In this document: piece after piece, positions 50,422 to 59,391 of the stretch
Layout: each line of letters begins with the position of its first letter
Position numbering within the stretch: position 1 is the first letter of the stretch
Assembly (NCBI RefSeq): GCF_029893965.1
Contig: NZ_JARXXP010000003.1
Coordinates: 124,001 to 188,000, forward strand
Reading direction: 5' to 3'
From: Paenibacillus sp. PastM-3
GTDB taxonomy: Bacteria; Bacillota; Bacilli; Paenibacillales; Paenibacillaceae
Length of the DNA stretch: 64,000 bases
Translations under genes and position numbers: made by a program
Notes under the pieces: generated by a model
The model's database searches: none
Seen by the model: only the letters and a program-made list of their open reading frames with translations
What the model was told of the DNA's origin: nothing

Positions 50422-50534
50422 AATCGACATCCCCTTTATTCCCTCAGTTTTTCAGTAAATTTTAAATTAATTATACATGGTAATTCCTCTTTATGGTTAA
50501 AAATTTTTGCGAAAAAGTGTCGAATTTTTAACAT

Positions 50535-50550
50535 TGTGATAATTTTCACT
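50535..50550. promoter_or_regulatory. Fnr-like box between fnr and the GH65 operon
   Basis: TGTGA-TAATTT-TCACT matches the Fnr consensus except for the last base. It is 114 bases upstream of fnr and 285 upstream of the first GH65 gene; autoregulation of fnr is the simpler reading. The rest of the 50422-50834 spacer holds nothing I can name. Confidence 0.65.
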
Positions 50551-50834
50551 TCAAATATGTGAGAATTGATACGTTTTTCACCGTGACAGGGGAAAATCCA
50601 TATATATTCGTCTATTATAACAGCCGTTTCCCAATTTGCACAATTGTTGGGAGGCGGTTATTTTGTGTTTTCTGGCTGAAAGGAGACATTTCTTATAGAT
50701 TATATTGTGAAATGCGGATTTTATTCAACTCCGTAAAAATGCACATAACTCCGTTAAAGCCTGACATTGGCCCTGTGATAGATGGAGGATACGCTTATTG
50801 CGTGCATCAAAAAACGGAGAAGGAGAAATCAGAC

Positions 50835-53141
50835 ATGGCTAAAGTAGCGGATAAATATTTAAAGGTGGATCCGTGGGCGGTAATCGAAGAAGGTTTTGAT
50901 CCTGAGCGGAACAGAGTATCGGAGTCGATTTTTTCGCTGGGCAATGAATACATGGGGGTGCGCGGCTATCCGGAGGAGGGGTATTCGGGGGATATGCTGC
51001 TGGGCAGCTATTTTAACGGATTATTTGAAGAGTACGCCACCGGGAGCCATTATAAAGGGATTATCCGCTCGCTGCGTTATATGGTGAATGCAGTGGACTG
51101 GCTGTATACCCGGATTACTGTTGACAGCGAACAGCTTGATCTGGCTCACAGTAAGGTGAGGGATTTCCGCCGCAGGCTGGATTTCCGCACCGGTACTTAC
51201 TGCCGTGAATTTGTGTGGGTGCTGGAGAGCGGAAAAGAGCTGAAGATCACGTTCACCCGGCTGGTCAGCATGACGATGTCACATCTCGGGCTGCAGCGGG
51301 TGGCTTTTGAGCCGCTTAATTTCACGGGTGAGGTGCAGGTGCGTACAGGGCTTGATTGTGGGGCAGTCCATGAGGAGCGGGGCCAAAGTATGTGGAAAAG
51401 CCTGCGAAGCGGTTCGGCAGATGGTGTTACGGCGGTCATGGCGGAGACGCTTACTACGGGCAACAAGCTGTTCTCGGGGTATGTTCTTCAGTCGCCGGCT
51501 GAATTGAACCTGTCAGTGTCAGAGAGGGAGCGATTTATCGGCCAGTCCTTCACACTGCCATTAATTGAAGGGCAAAATATTTATTATACGAAGCTCGCCG
51601 TAAACTGTACGGACACCGGGGGCATGCATACTCCAGAGCAGCTGTGGGAGGAAGGAATGAAACTTGCCGTGGAGGCGGCAAGGCTTGAAGCATCAGAGGT
51701 GTTCGCTGCACAGGCCGCTTATTGGAACGGGATCTGGGAGACCAGCGACATCTGTATTGAAGGAGATGAGGAGAACCAGCAGGGCATCCGCTTCTGTATC
51801 TTCCAGCTGTACCAGACATACCACGGCGACCATCCGGGCTATAACATCGGGGCGAAGGGACTGACAGGCGAAGCATACCGGGGGTTGGCTTTCTGGGATA
51901 CGGAGTCATACTGCCTGCCTTTTTATATATTTAACAATCCGAAGGCAGCCCGCAGCCTGCTGGAATTCCGCTATAAGACTCTGCCGGAGGCCATGCAGCG
52001 GGCCAGGGATGTGGATTGTGAGGGAGCCTGCTATCCGATAGCAACCATCGACGGAACGGAAAGCTGTGACCTGTGGCAGCACTCCAATCTGCAGCTGCAT
52101 GTCGGGACGGCTGTCTCCTACGGCATCTGGCATTATGTAAAAAATACGGGTGATAAGGAGTTTCTCTACAGTAAAGGCGCCGAGATGCTGATTCAGATCA
52201 GCCGGTTTTATGCCACCCGCGGACAGTGGGGAGCACGCAGCGGGAAGTACGGATATTTTGGCGTAATGGGTCCAGATGAATTTCAGCTGATGGTAAACAA
52301 TAACTGCTATATCAATCTGATGGCCAAAAAGCTGTTCGAGTACACAGGAGACACACTGGCTGAAATGCGGGAGTCTGTGCCGGAGCGGTTTGCTCAGCTG
52401 GCTGCCCTGACTGGGCTCCGGGATGGTGAACTGGCAGACTGGGCAAGTAAAGCGGAGCATATGAAGATTCCGGCTGATCCGGCAAGCGGGGTCTATGAGG
52501 AGCATGACGGTTTCTTTGATATGCCGCATATGGATATCCACTCCATTCCGGTGACGGAGTTTCCGCTGTATTCGAACTGGTCCTATGACCGGCTGTACCG
52601 CTATGACATGATCAAGCAGCCTGATGTGCTGATGTTCATGTTCCTGTATAACAGTGAATTTACCAGAGAAGCCAAGCTGGCCAATTATGACTATTATGAG
52701 CCGCGCTGTATCCATGAATCCTCGCTGTCACCGTCCATTCACTCGATTCTCGCCAGTGAGCTCGGCAAGCATGATGAGGCATACCGGTTCTTCGAATTCG
52801 CCACCCGGCTGGATCTGGATAATTATAACCGCAATACCCGTGAGGGACTGCACACCACCTCGATTGCTGCGGCTTGGATGAATATCGTCTACGGGTTCGG
52901 CGGCATGCGTTCAGACGGGGAGCGGCTCAGCTTCAGTCCAACGCTGCCTGAGCGCTGGACGTCCTACAGCTTCCATGTACAGTATGAAGGAGTACTGGTC
53001 CGTTTGGAGGTTGGGCAGAAGGGGGTACAGATACAGGCTGTTTCCGGCGGCAGCACAGAAATGATGGTGTACGGACAGCAGGTGAGCGTTGGCCGGGATA
53101 TTGTAACGCTTCCGCTCGCTGAAGGGCTGGTGGCCGGATGA
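50835..53141 (+). CDS. GH65 family disaccharide phosphorylase (first copy)
   Basis: The 768-residue protein is an inverting GH65 phosphorylase of the maltose/kojibiose/nigerose/trehalose phosphorylase group. It has the N-terminal sandwich (SEPSIFSLGN-like SESIFSLGNEYMGVRGYPEE) and the alpha/alpha barrel with catalytic acid E482 in GVMGPDEFQLMVNNN, and ends with SIAAAWMNIVYGFGGMRSDG. It should release beta-glucose 1-phosphate from a glucosyl disaccharide. I start at 50835, after GAGAAGGAGA; the frame is open 276 bases further upstream without homology. Linkage specificity cannot be told from sequence. Confidence 0.9.
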   Translation: MAKVADKYLKVDPWAVIEEGFDPERNRVSESIFSLGNEYMGVRGYPEEGYSGDMLLGSYFNGLFEEYATGSHYKGIIRSLRYMVNAVDWLYTRITVDSEQLDLAHSKVRDFRRRLDFRTGTYCREFVWVLESGKELKITFTRLVSMTMSHLGLQRVAFEPLNFTGEVQVRTGLDCGAVHEERGQSMWKSLRSGSADGVTAVMAETLTTGNKLFSGYVLQSPAELNLSVSERERFIGQSFTLPLIEGQNIYYTKLAVNCTDTGGMHTPEQLWEEGMKLAVEAARLEASEVFAAQAAYWNGIWETSDICIEGDEENQQGIRFCIFQLYQTYHGDHPGYNIGAKGLTGEAYRGLAFWDTESYCLPFYIFNNPKAARSLLEFRYKTLPEAMQRARDVDCEGACYPIATIDGTESCDLWQHSNLQLHVGTAVSYGIWHYVKNTGDKEFLYSKGAEMLIQISRFYATRGQWGARSGKYGYFGVMGPDEFQLMVNNNCYINLMAKKLFEYTGDTLAEMRESVPERFAQLAALTGLRDGELADWASKAEHMKIPADPASGVYEEHDGFFDMPHMDIHSIPVTEFPLYSNWSYDRLYRYDMIKQPDVLMFMFLYNSEFTREAKLANYDYYEPRCIHESSLSPSIHSILASELGKHDEAYRFFEFATRLDLDNYNRNTREGLHTTSIAAAWMNIVYGFGGMRSDGERLSFSPTLPERWTSYSFHVQYEGVLVRLEVGQKGVQIQAVSGGSTEMMVYGQQVSVGRDIVTLPLAEGLVAG

Positions 53142-55456
53142 GCTGGATGGTAGAGGACCGGGAATTCAGCCGGGAGAATATCGTTACGAACGGCAATAAA
53201 TATATGACCGGAAACGGCTATATGGGCTGCCGCGGAACGCTGGAGGAATTCGGGAAGGAGCAGCTTGCTGCAATTACGCTTGCCGGAGTATACGATCAGG
53301 CCGGAGGAAAATGGCGGGAGCCGGTAAATGCGCCGAACCCGCTGTTCACCAGACTCCGCTGCAACGGTGAACGGCTGGGAGTACTTGACGCAGAGCCGCT
53401 GTCGCACAGGCAGGAGCTGGATATATCTGCGGCGGTACACAAGCGTGAGACGGTATACAGCATCGACGGAGGCGAGCTGTCTTATACCGCTGAGCGCTTC
53501 GTCAGCATGGATCAGCTGCATGTGCTGGCAGCCAGGTTTAGCCTGGTTGCCTCGTCAGATTGCCGGATTGAGCTGGAGACGGGGATTGACAGTGAGGTGT
53601 GGGATATTAACGGCCCGCACTTATACGGACTGCAGGAGCAGCGTAAAGAGGGAGTACTTCTGTCAACAGCAGTGACAGGTGAGCTTGGTCTGCCCGTGGC
53701 GGTCGCGGAAATGACTGTGTGCGGTTTTGAGACACAGGAAGCGGCGGGTGTTGGGGTGGGGCGGATCATCGCTTTTGACGCCAAGGCCGGAGAGGTTTAC
53801 GAATGGTATAAGTATGCGGCAGTCTATACGGAGCTGGACTGCAGCGATCCGGCCGTATCGGCCGTGCAGAATGTCCGTACAGCGGAAGCAGCCGGATATG
53901 GACAACTGCTTGCGGCCCACTGTAAAGCCTGGGCGGAACGCTGGAAGCGGAGCGACTGCCTCATTGAAGGGGATGACGCCGCGCAGTTTGCGCTCAGATA
54001 CAGCATCTATCAGCTGCTGATCATTGCTCCGACAGAATCGGAGAAGGTATCCATTCCGGCCAGAGGCCTGTCCGGTCAGGTGTACAAAGGCGCTGTGTTC
54101 TGGGACACGGAGATGTTCATGCTGCCCTTTTTCCTGCACACCGACCCTGGCACAACGCGCAATCTGCTGATGTACCGGGTGCATACTCTGGACGGTGCGC
54201 GGCGTAAGGCGGCTGAATATGGTTACCTGGGCGCCTTTTATGCCTGGGAGAGCCAGGATACAGGCGACGATGCCTGTACGCTTTTTAATGTGAATGATGT
54301 ATTCACAGGCCGGCCGATGCGCACCTATTTCCGGGATAAGCAGGTGCATATCAGCGCGGATGTTGTCTACGGCATCTGGCAGTACGTTACGTTCACTGGG
54401 GATAACAGCCTGCTGGCGGACGGCGGGGCCGAGGTGATCTGGGAATGCGCCCGTTTCTTCTATTCCTATGCCTACTATAATGCGGTTAAGCAGCGCTATG
54501 AAATTCTGGATGTTACCGGTCCTGATGAGTACCATGAGCGGGTGAACAACAATGCTTTCACCAATGCCCTGGTGCGCCGGACACTGGAGGTGGCTCTGGA
54601 GAGTGCGGAGCTGCTGCAGATCGTGTATCCGGAGCAGTATCACCAGCTAGCCGTACAATTCGCGGAGGGACCTTTTCTGAAGGAATTCCGGGAGATGCTG
54701 GACGCCTTCTATGTTCCGCAGCCTGATCCGGACACCCTGCTCATTGAGCAGTTTGACCGCTACTTTAGGCTGGAGGATATTCCGCTGGCAGAGCTGAAAG
54801 CCCGGGTGCTCCACCCTAATGAATACTTGGGCGGCGGCAACGGGCTTGCGACTACGACTACCATCCTGAAGCAGGCTGATGTGGTGCTGATGTTGAATTT
54901 GTTCAAAAGCTCCTTCTCCAAAGCAGTCAAGCAGGCCAACTGGGAATACTATGAACCGCGGACCGAGCACGGTTCCAGCCTGAGCCCGTGTATCTATGCG
55001 CTGGTAGCGGCAGATATCGGTTCACCCGACTGGGGTTACCCTTACTTTATGCGTACCGCTACTGTGGATTTGACCGGAGAATCCAAGCAGTATGTCGGGA
55101 ATTTGTATATCGGCGGAACGCATCCGGCTGCGAACGGAGGAGCCTGGATGGCGGCGGTGCTCGGTTTTGCCGGCGTGCAGTTTGACGGGAAGACGCTGCA
55201 GGTGAAGCCGGCGCTGCCCGAGCATTGGACAGCAGTGGAGCTGCCACTGAGCCTGCAGGGCGACAGCTTCCGGCTGAGAGTCAGCCGGGAGGAGATAACC
55301 GTTAGCGCTGCGGCGGATAACAGGGACGCTCTTATGGTGTGCGCGTCTGGCAGTGCAGACCATTTATGCCGGCCCGGAGCGGAGCTGATGCTGCGGACGG
55401 CGGGAGCCGGCGCTGCGGGTGCCAATGGCAATGACAATACTATTGCTGCTGAATAA
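53138..55456 (+). CDS. GH65 family disaccharide phosphorylase (second copy)
   Basis: The 772-residue GH65 protein overlaps the first copy by four bases (ATGA). The catalytic acid is E464 in TGPDEYHERVNNNAFTN, and the barrel motif RGLSGQVYKGAVFWDTEMFM is intact. The C-terminal part shows GTHPAANGGAWMAAVLGFAG. It differs clearly from the upstream copy (GPDEYHERV against GPDEFQLMV), so the two probably have different substrates or form a pair that handles oligomers and dimers. beta-Phosphoglucomutase is encoded next. Confidence 0.92.
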   Translation: MSWMVEDREFSRENIVTNGNKYMTGNGYMGCRGTLEEFGKEQLAAITLAGVYDQAGGKWREPVNAPNPLFTRLRCNGERLGVLDAEPLSHRQELDISAAVHKRETVYSIDGGELSYTAERFVSMDQLHVLAARFSLVASSDCRIELETGIDSEVWDINGPHLYGLQEQRKEGVLLSTAVTGELGLPVAVAEMTVCGFETQEAAGVGVGRIIAFDAKAGEVYEWYKYAAVYTELDCSDPAVSAVQNVRTAEAAGYGQLLAAHCKAWAERWKRSDCLIEGDDAAQFALRYSIYQLLIIAPTESEKVSIPARGLSGQVYKGAVFWDTEMFMLPFFLHTDPGTTRNLLMYRVHTLDGARRKAAEYGYLGAFYAWESQDTGDDACTLFNVNDVFTGRPMRTYFRDKQVHISADVVYGIWQYVTFTGDNSLLADGGAEVIWECARFFYSYAYYNAVKQRYEILDVTGPDEYHERVNNNAFTNALVRRTLEVALESAELLQIVYPEQYHQLAVQFAEGPFLKEFREMLDAFYVPQPDPDTLLIEQFDRYFRLEDIPLAELKARVLHPNEYLGGGNGLATTTTILKQADVVLMLNLFKSSFSKAVKQANWEYYEPRTEHGSSLSPCIYALVAADIGSPDWGYPYFMRTATVDLTGESKQYVGNLYIGGTHPAANGGAWMAAVLGFAGVQFDGKTLQVKPALPEHWTAVELPLSLQGDSFRLRVSREEITVSAAADNRDALMVCASGSADHLCRPGAELMLRTAGAGAAGANGNDNTIAAE

Positions 55457-55504
55457 CAGCTGGCGGGTATCAGGCTAAAGTAACAACAGGGAGGTCAGGA
55501 ATGT

Positions 55505-56149
55505 ATGCCGGATTATAGCATGCTGAAGCAAATGAAAGGTGCAATATTTGATCTGGATGGAGTCATTGTGGATACAGCCAAATATCATTATCTGGCCTGG
55601 AGGTCACTCGCGTCAGAGCTCGGTTTTGATTTTACGGAAGCGGATAATGAACGCCTTAAAGGTGTGAGCCGGATGAGATCGCTGGATATTCTGCTGGAGA
55701 TAGGCGGTCTGGAATTCACTGAGGCCGATAAGCTTGCCATGGCGGACAAGAAGAACCGTCTATATGTAGAGTATATCTCGCAGCTCGATGAATCGGAGCT
55801 GCTGCCAGGTGTCAGCTCTTACCTGAACAGGCTGCGTGACAGCGGTATCGGCATCGCCTTGGGCTCAGCCAGCAGAAACGCGCTGTTCATCCTGGATAAA
55901 CTGAACATTGCCGACCTCTTCGATGCTGTCGTGGACGGCAATAAGGTGTCCAGGGCCAAGCCGGACCCGGAGGTGTTTATAACGGCCTCTCAGGAATTGG
56001 GCCTGCAGCCCGGTGATTGCGTTGTGTTCGAGGATGCCGAAGCAGGCGTCGCTGCCGGCAAAGCCGCAGGGATGCGGGTAATCGGCATCGGCAGGCCGGA
56101 GGTGCTGGGCGAGGCGGATATTGTCATTTCCGGATTGCATGAATTATAG
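55505..56149 (+). CDS. pgmB: beta-Phosphoglucomutase
   Basis: The 214-residue HAD-family enzyme converts the beta-glucose 1-phosphate released by GH65 phosphorylases into glucose 6-phosphate. The nucleophile and acid/base are D16 and D18 in IFDLDGVIVDTAKYHYLAW. The substrate loop RLKGVSRMRSLDILL and the Mg site VFEDAEAGVAAGKAAGM are present. GGGAGG lies nine bases before the ATG. The GH65-GH65-pgmB order is the standard phosphorolytic operon. Confidence 0.96.
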   Translation: MPDYSMLKQMKGAIFDLDGVIVDTAKYHYLAWRSLASELGFDFTEADNERLKGVSRMRSLDILLEIGGLEFTEADKLAMADKKNRLYVEYISQLDESELLPGVSSYLNRLRDSGIGIALGSASRNALFILDKLNIADLFDAVVDGNKVSRAKPDPEVFITASQELGLQPGDCVVFEDAEAGVAAGKAAGMRVIGIGRPEVLGEADIVISGLHEL

Positions 56150-56217
56150 GGGCTTGATAGACTAATAGTCGGGGAACAGCAACCCCGAAATTCTATTATA
56201 GAAGGAAAGCCTGAGGG

Positions 56218-57021
56218 ATGCAGATGGAAACGTTGTTATTATGGCCGGAGGGGGCTCCGGGAGCGCTGGGAACAAGCGATGAGGACTGCCCGGCAATTAC
56301 GCCGTATCTGGTGGAAGGAAGCAATAACGCTGCGGTGCTGATCTGTCCCGGCGGCGCTTACTGGCTGCGTGCTGATCATGAAGGAGGCCCGGTAGCGGAG
56401 TGGCTGAATACACTGGGTATCTCCGCATTTGTACTGCGCTACCGCGTGGCTCCATATCAATATCCGAGTGCCCTGCAGGATGCCCAGCGGGCGCTGCGTA
56501 CGATCCGCTTCCGTTCCGGGGAGTACGGGGTTGATCCGGAAAGAGTCGGCATCCTGGGATTCTCCGCCGGCGGCCATCTGGCTTCTACGGCATCGGGGCT
56601 GTTTGACAGGGGGAACAAGGAAGCAGAGGAGCCGCTGGAACGCCAGTCCTGCCGTCCCGACTTCACCATCCTCTGCTATCCGGTTATTTCCATGACGGAT
56701 GGTGTGACACATGAAGGGTCCAGGACCAACCTGCTTGGTGATAACCCGTCAGAAGAGCTGATCCGCCGTCTTAGCGGAGAACTGCAAGTCACGCCTGATA
56801 CACCACCTGCGTTCCTCTGGCATACTGCAGATGATGGCGCCGTACCGGTGGAGAACAGCCTGCTGCTTGCCTCGGCGCTGCGCCGTCAGCAGATACCCTT
56901 TGATCTGCATGTGTACGCTCACGGGGCTCATGGCCTGGGATTGGCTGAAGAAGAGCCCCATACCCGGGGCTGGACAGACGCCTGCGCTTCCTGGCTGGGG
57001 ATGAACGGGTACACGAAGTAA
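56218..57021 (+). CDS. alpha/beta-Hydrolase, carbohydrate-esterase-like
   Basis: The 267-residue enzyme has no signal peptide. It shows the alpha/beta-hydrolase triad: nucleophile Ser in GILGFSAGGHLAS, Asp in HTADDGAVPVENS and His in YAHGAHGLGLA. The oxyanion region is LICPGGAYWLRADHEGGPVA. Relatives are esterases that deacetylate sugars or oligosaccharides. Its place behind pgmB suggests removal of acyl groups from the sugar used by the GH65 enzymes. GAAGGAAAG precedes the ATG, and a terminator follows. Confidence 0.85.
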   Translation: MQMETLLLWPEGAPGALGTSDEDCPAITPYLVEGSNNAAVLICPGGAYWLRADHEGGPVAEWLNTLGISAFVLRYRVAPYQYPSALQDAQRALRTIRFRSGEYGVDPERVGILGFSAGGHLASTASGLFDRGNKEAEEPLERQSCRPDFTILCYPVISMTDGVTHEGSRTNLLGDNPSEELIRRLSGELQVTPDTPPAFLWHTADDGAVPVENSLLLASALRRQQIPFDLHVYAHGAHGLGLAEEEPHTRGWTDACASWLGMNGYTK

Positions 57022-57046
57022 GCCGATCCTGAATATCCTGTATCCA

Positions 57047-57085
57047 AGCCGTTCATGAGCTCTTGCAGCTTATGAACGGCTGTTT
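57047..57085 (+). terminator. Terminator of the GH65 operon
   Basis: AGCCGTTCAT pairs with ATGAACGGCT, followed by GTTTG. The T-run is short. Confidence 0.65.
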
Positions 57086-57167
57086 GCTGTTCTTCTATCT
57101 GAATGTATTGTTACATGATAAGATGGTAGTATTGGTTTGATTTTACAGGGGAAAAGGAGAATCATAG

Positions 57168-58757
57168 ATGAAGAAGCTGCTTCATGTGCTTTTGGCATTG
57201 GGATTGCTTTTTAGCTTAGGTATTACGCAGGAGGGGAAGGTCTCGGCAGAAGGAAACAAGCAGGTGTTAAGAATTGGCGTAGACGTTATCCCGGGTCTGC
57301 TTGATCCCGCCCTGACCGTTAACGATACAGAGTCATCGGTCATTAAAGGCTTGTTCGAGGGTCTGGTGCGCTTGAATGAGAATGGACAGGCCGTGCCGGG
57401 CATAGCGAAGTCCTGGGAAATATCCGGCGGCGGCAAAACGTATACCTTTGCTCTGCGAACCAGCGCCAAATGGAGCAACGGACAGCCTTTAAAGGCAGCG
57501 GATTTTGAATATGCCTGGAAGCGGGCATTGTCTCCGCAGTCCTACAACAGCATGGCCTTCAAAATGTATATGATCGCCGGAGCTGAAGATTATCACAACG
57601 GTAAGCAGAAGGATGCCTCCAAAGTAGGGATCAAGGCGCTGAATGACCATACCCTGCAGGTGACGCTTGCAGCTCCGAACTACACGTTCCTTCAGATGCT
57701 CGCCGAGAATATCTATCTGCCGCTTAACGCAGCAGCGGTTAAAGCCAATACCGGCTGGGCAACCAGCGCGAAGGCTATGGTGACCAACGGCCCGTTCAGA
57801 CTGGCAGCCTGGGATGCTAACAAAATTGTTCTGGTCAAAAATTCCGGATATTACGGAGCTAAGCAGATTCAGTTCTCCGAGGTTCAATTTCTCAGGCCGG
57901 CGGCAGGTCAGCCATCGAACACCGAGTCTTATCTCAATGGCAGGCTCGACTGGATCGGCAGCGGTGAAAATACAAGGATTGATTATTATGACCGCATAAC
58001 CGCTGAAAAATATACTTTTCCATACGCCAGCTTATATTACTATCAGTTTAATGTTAACGAAGCTCCGTTCAATAATGTCAAGATACGTAAAGCTCTGGCA
58101 ATGGCTGTTGTCCGCGAAGGCTTGCCTTACGGTACTCCTGCTTATGGAGATATTGCTCCAACCATTCACGGGGCTAAACAGACCTTCCGTTCAGAAATTA
58201 AGGATTCCAGATATTTCAGAGAAGATGTTAAAGCGGCCCAAAAGCTGCTGCAGGAGGGTCTGAAGGAAGAGGGTTTAACGAGTTTGCCGGAATTCAATAT
58301 CATTGTGAATGCAGAGCAAAGTCATGATCTGATTGCCTCTATCATCGTTTCCGGCTGGAAAGAAAACCTGGGCATCAAGGCGAATATTGAAGTTCAAGCC
58401 TGGAATGAGCTGCTCGATAACCGCCACAGCCAGAACTATACGGTGGCCAGAGCAGGCTGGAGAGCGGATTACAATGACCCTGCTGCGTTTCTGGAGTACT
58501 TTACATCCTGGAGCGCGGACAATGATTCCGGCTGGAGCAATAAACAGTATGACAGTTATATCCTGCAGGCACGGCAAAAGCAGGACCTTGCAGAGCGGAT
58601 GCGCCTGTATGCCAAGGCTGAGAAAATGCTGATCGATGAAATGGTTATCCTCCCGCTCTACTATTATGTGGCGGATGTCCTAAAAAAGCCGAATGTTCAT
58701 AATGTTTATGTGGATTTTGACGGCTCGATTGCGTTTACCAGAGGTTACTTAAAATAA
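57168..58757 (+). CDS. Secreted oligopeptide-binding-protein-like receptor without lipid anchor
   Basis: The 529-residue protein is an OppA/DppA-type extracellular family-5 binding protein: VLRIGVDVIPGLLDPALTVN at the start, the ESSVIKGLFEGLVRLNENGQ segment, and YDSYILQARQKQDLAERMRL near the end. Its signal peptide (MKKLLHVLLALGLLFSLGIT) ends at a plain Ala-type cleavage site (KVSA-EG) and contains no Cys at all, so the usual lipoprotein anchor of Gram-positive binding proteins is missing. No permease genes are near. It may be free in the medium or wall-associated. Confidence 0.88.
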   Translation: MKKLLHVLLALGLLFSLGITQEGKVSAEGNKQVLRIGVDVIPGLLDPALTVNDTESSVIKGLFEGLVRLNENGQAVPGIAKSWEISGGGKTYTFALRTSAKWSNGQPLKAADFEYAWKRALSPQSYNSMAFKMYMIAGAEDYHNGKQKDASKVGIKALNDHTLQVTLAAPNYTFLQMLAENIYLPLNAAAVKANTGWATSAKAMVTNGPFRLAAWDANKIVLVKNSGYYGAKQIQFSEVQFLRPAAGQPSNTESYLNGRLDWIGSGENTRIDYYDRITAEKYTFPYASLYYYQFNVNEAPFNNVKIRKALAMAVVREGLPYGTPAYGDIAPTIHGAKQTFRSEIKDSRYFREDVKAAQKLLQEGLKEEGLTSLPEFNIIVNAEQSHDLIASIIVSGWKENLGIKANIEVQAWNELLDNRHSQNYTVARAGWRADYNDPAAFLEYFTSWSADNDSGWSNKQYDSYILQARQKQDLAERMRLYAKAEKMLIDEMVILPLYYYVADVLKKPNVHNVYVDFDGSIAFTRGYLK

Positions 58758-58817
58758 TCAGCCATACCATACTCACTTTTGCCCGGAACACTCTGAACAA
58801 TGGGCAACAACATCATT

Positions 58818-58850
58818 CAGGCCAGCCGGAAGTTCCGGATGGCCTGTTTG
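58818..58850 (+). terminator. Terminator after the OppA-like gene
   Basis: CAGGCC...GGCCTG with an inner CCGGA/TCCGG stem, followed by TTTG. Confidence 0.75.
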
Positions 58851-58859
58851 TATGTAAAC

Positions 58860-59220
58860 TAAGTGGATTATCGCCATCTAAATAGATCGTTTTTCAGCAT
58901 TTGAGCTGATTAGGTGGAAATTCTCCACTTATTTCCCTGTAAAACCTCCACATTGGCCGATATTGCTATAATTAATTAGCGTTTTTCCAACTAATATGCT
59001 TTTCACGTTGTTTGCTGAAGAAATAAGTTCCCTTTTTCCACTTAATTTGAAAATTGTACTGTTAGCCTCTCCCTGCCCACACCCCGTAAGCAATCTATTG
59101 CGCTTGGCGTTCTTTCCAAAAAAGGGGATGGAGCAGCGGAGTGGAGGTTTGGAGCTGCAGGAGCGTCAGCGTCCGCCTTGGTCTCCGGATTTTAACCGCA
59201 AGCGGTATAAATCATAAAAT
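58860..59220. repeat. AT-rich intergenic repeat-like region
   Basis: The 540-base spacer before the YesM-type kinase has no credible gene. It contains recurring degenerate palindromic pieces such as TAAGTGGA, TTAGGTGGAAATTCTCCACT, GGAAATTCTCC and TTTTTCCACTTA around 58860-59050. Then a block GAGCGTCAGCGTCCGCCTTG follows near 59161 with a CCGCAAGCGG dyad. From memory, similar blocks are dispersed in Paenibacillus genomes; this cannot be checked here. Confidence 0.4.
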
Positions 59221-59341
59221 ATGGAGACAACAGCGGCCGGAAGCCCAAATGTTCTGCGTAATGACACCCACAGCCTCGGAGGTGTCTGCCAGCCGCAAAA
59301 ATTGCATACAATCCCACCTAATAAACTTTAAAATAAACATA

Positions 59342-59355
59342 TGTAAGCGCTTCTT
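59342..59355 (+). promoter_or_regulatory. cre-like site ahead of the YesM/YesN operon
   Basis: TGTAAGCGCTTCTT matches the CcpA consensus TGWAANCGNTNWCA except the final CA. It lies 37 bases before the GTG start of the kinase gene. Confidence 0.5.
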
Positions 59356-59391
59356 CATTTGTTATATTATTGAAACTGGAGGTGGTTCGGG

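Noticed and set aside
50559..50834. 92-codon N-terminal extension of the first GH65 enzyme
   Set aside because: No ribosome site at the far start, no GH65 homology in the extension, and a good ribosome site precedes 50835.
58996..59217. 73-codon frame in the spacer before the YesM-type kinase
   Set aside because: It covers repeat-like AT-rich sequence and a suspected dispersed block, with no ribosome site.
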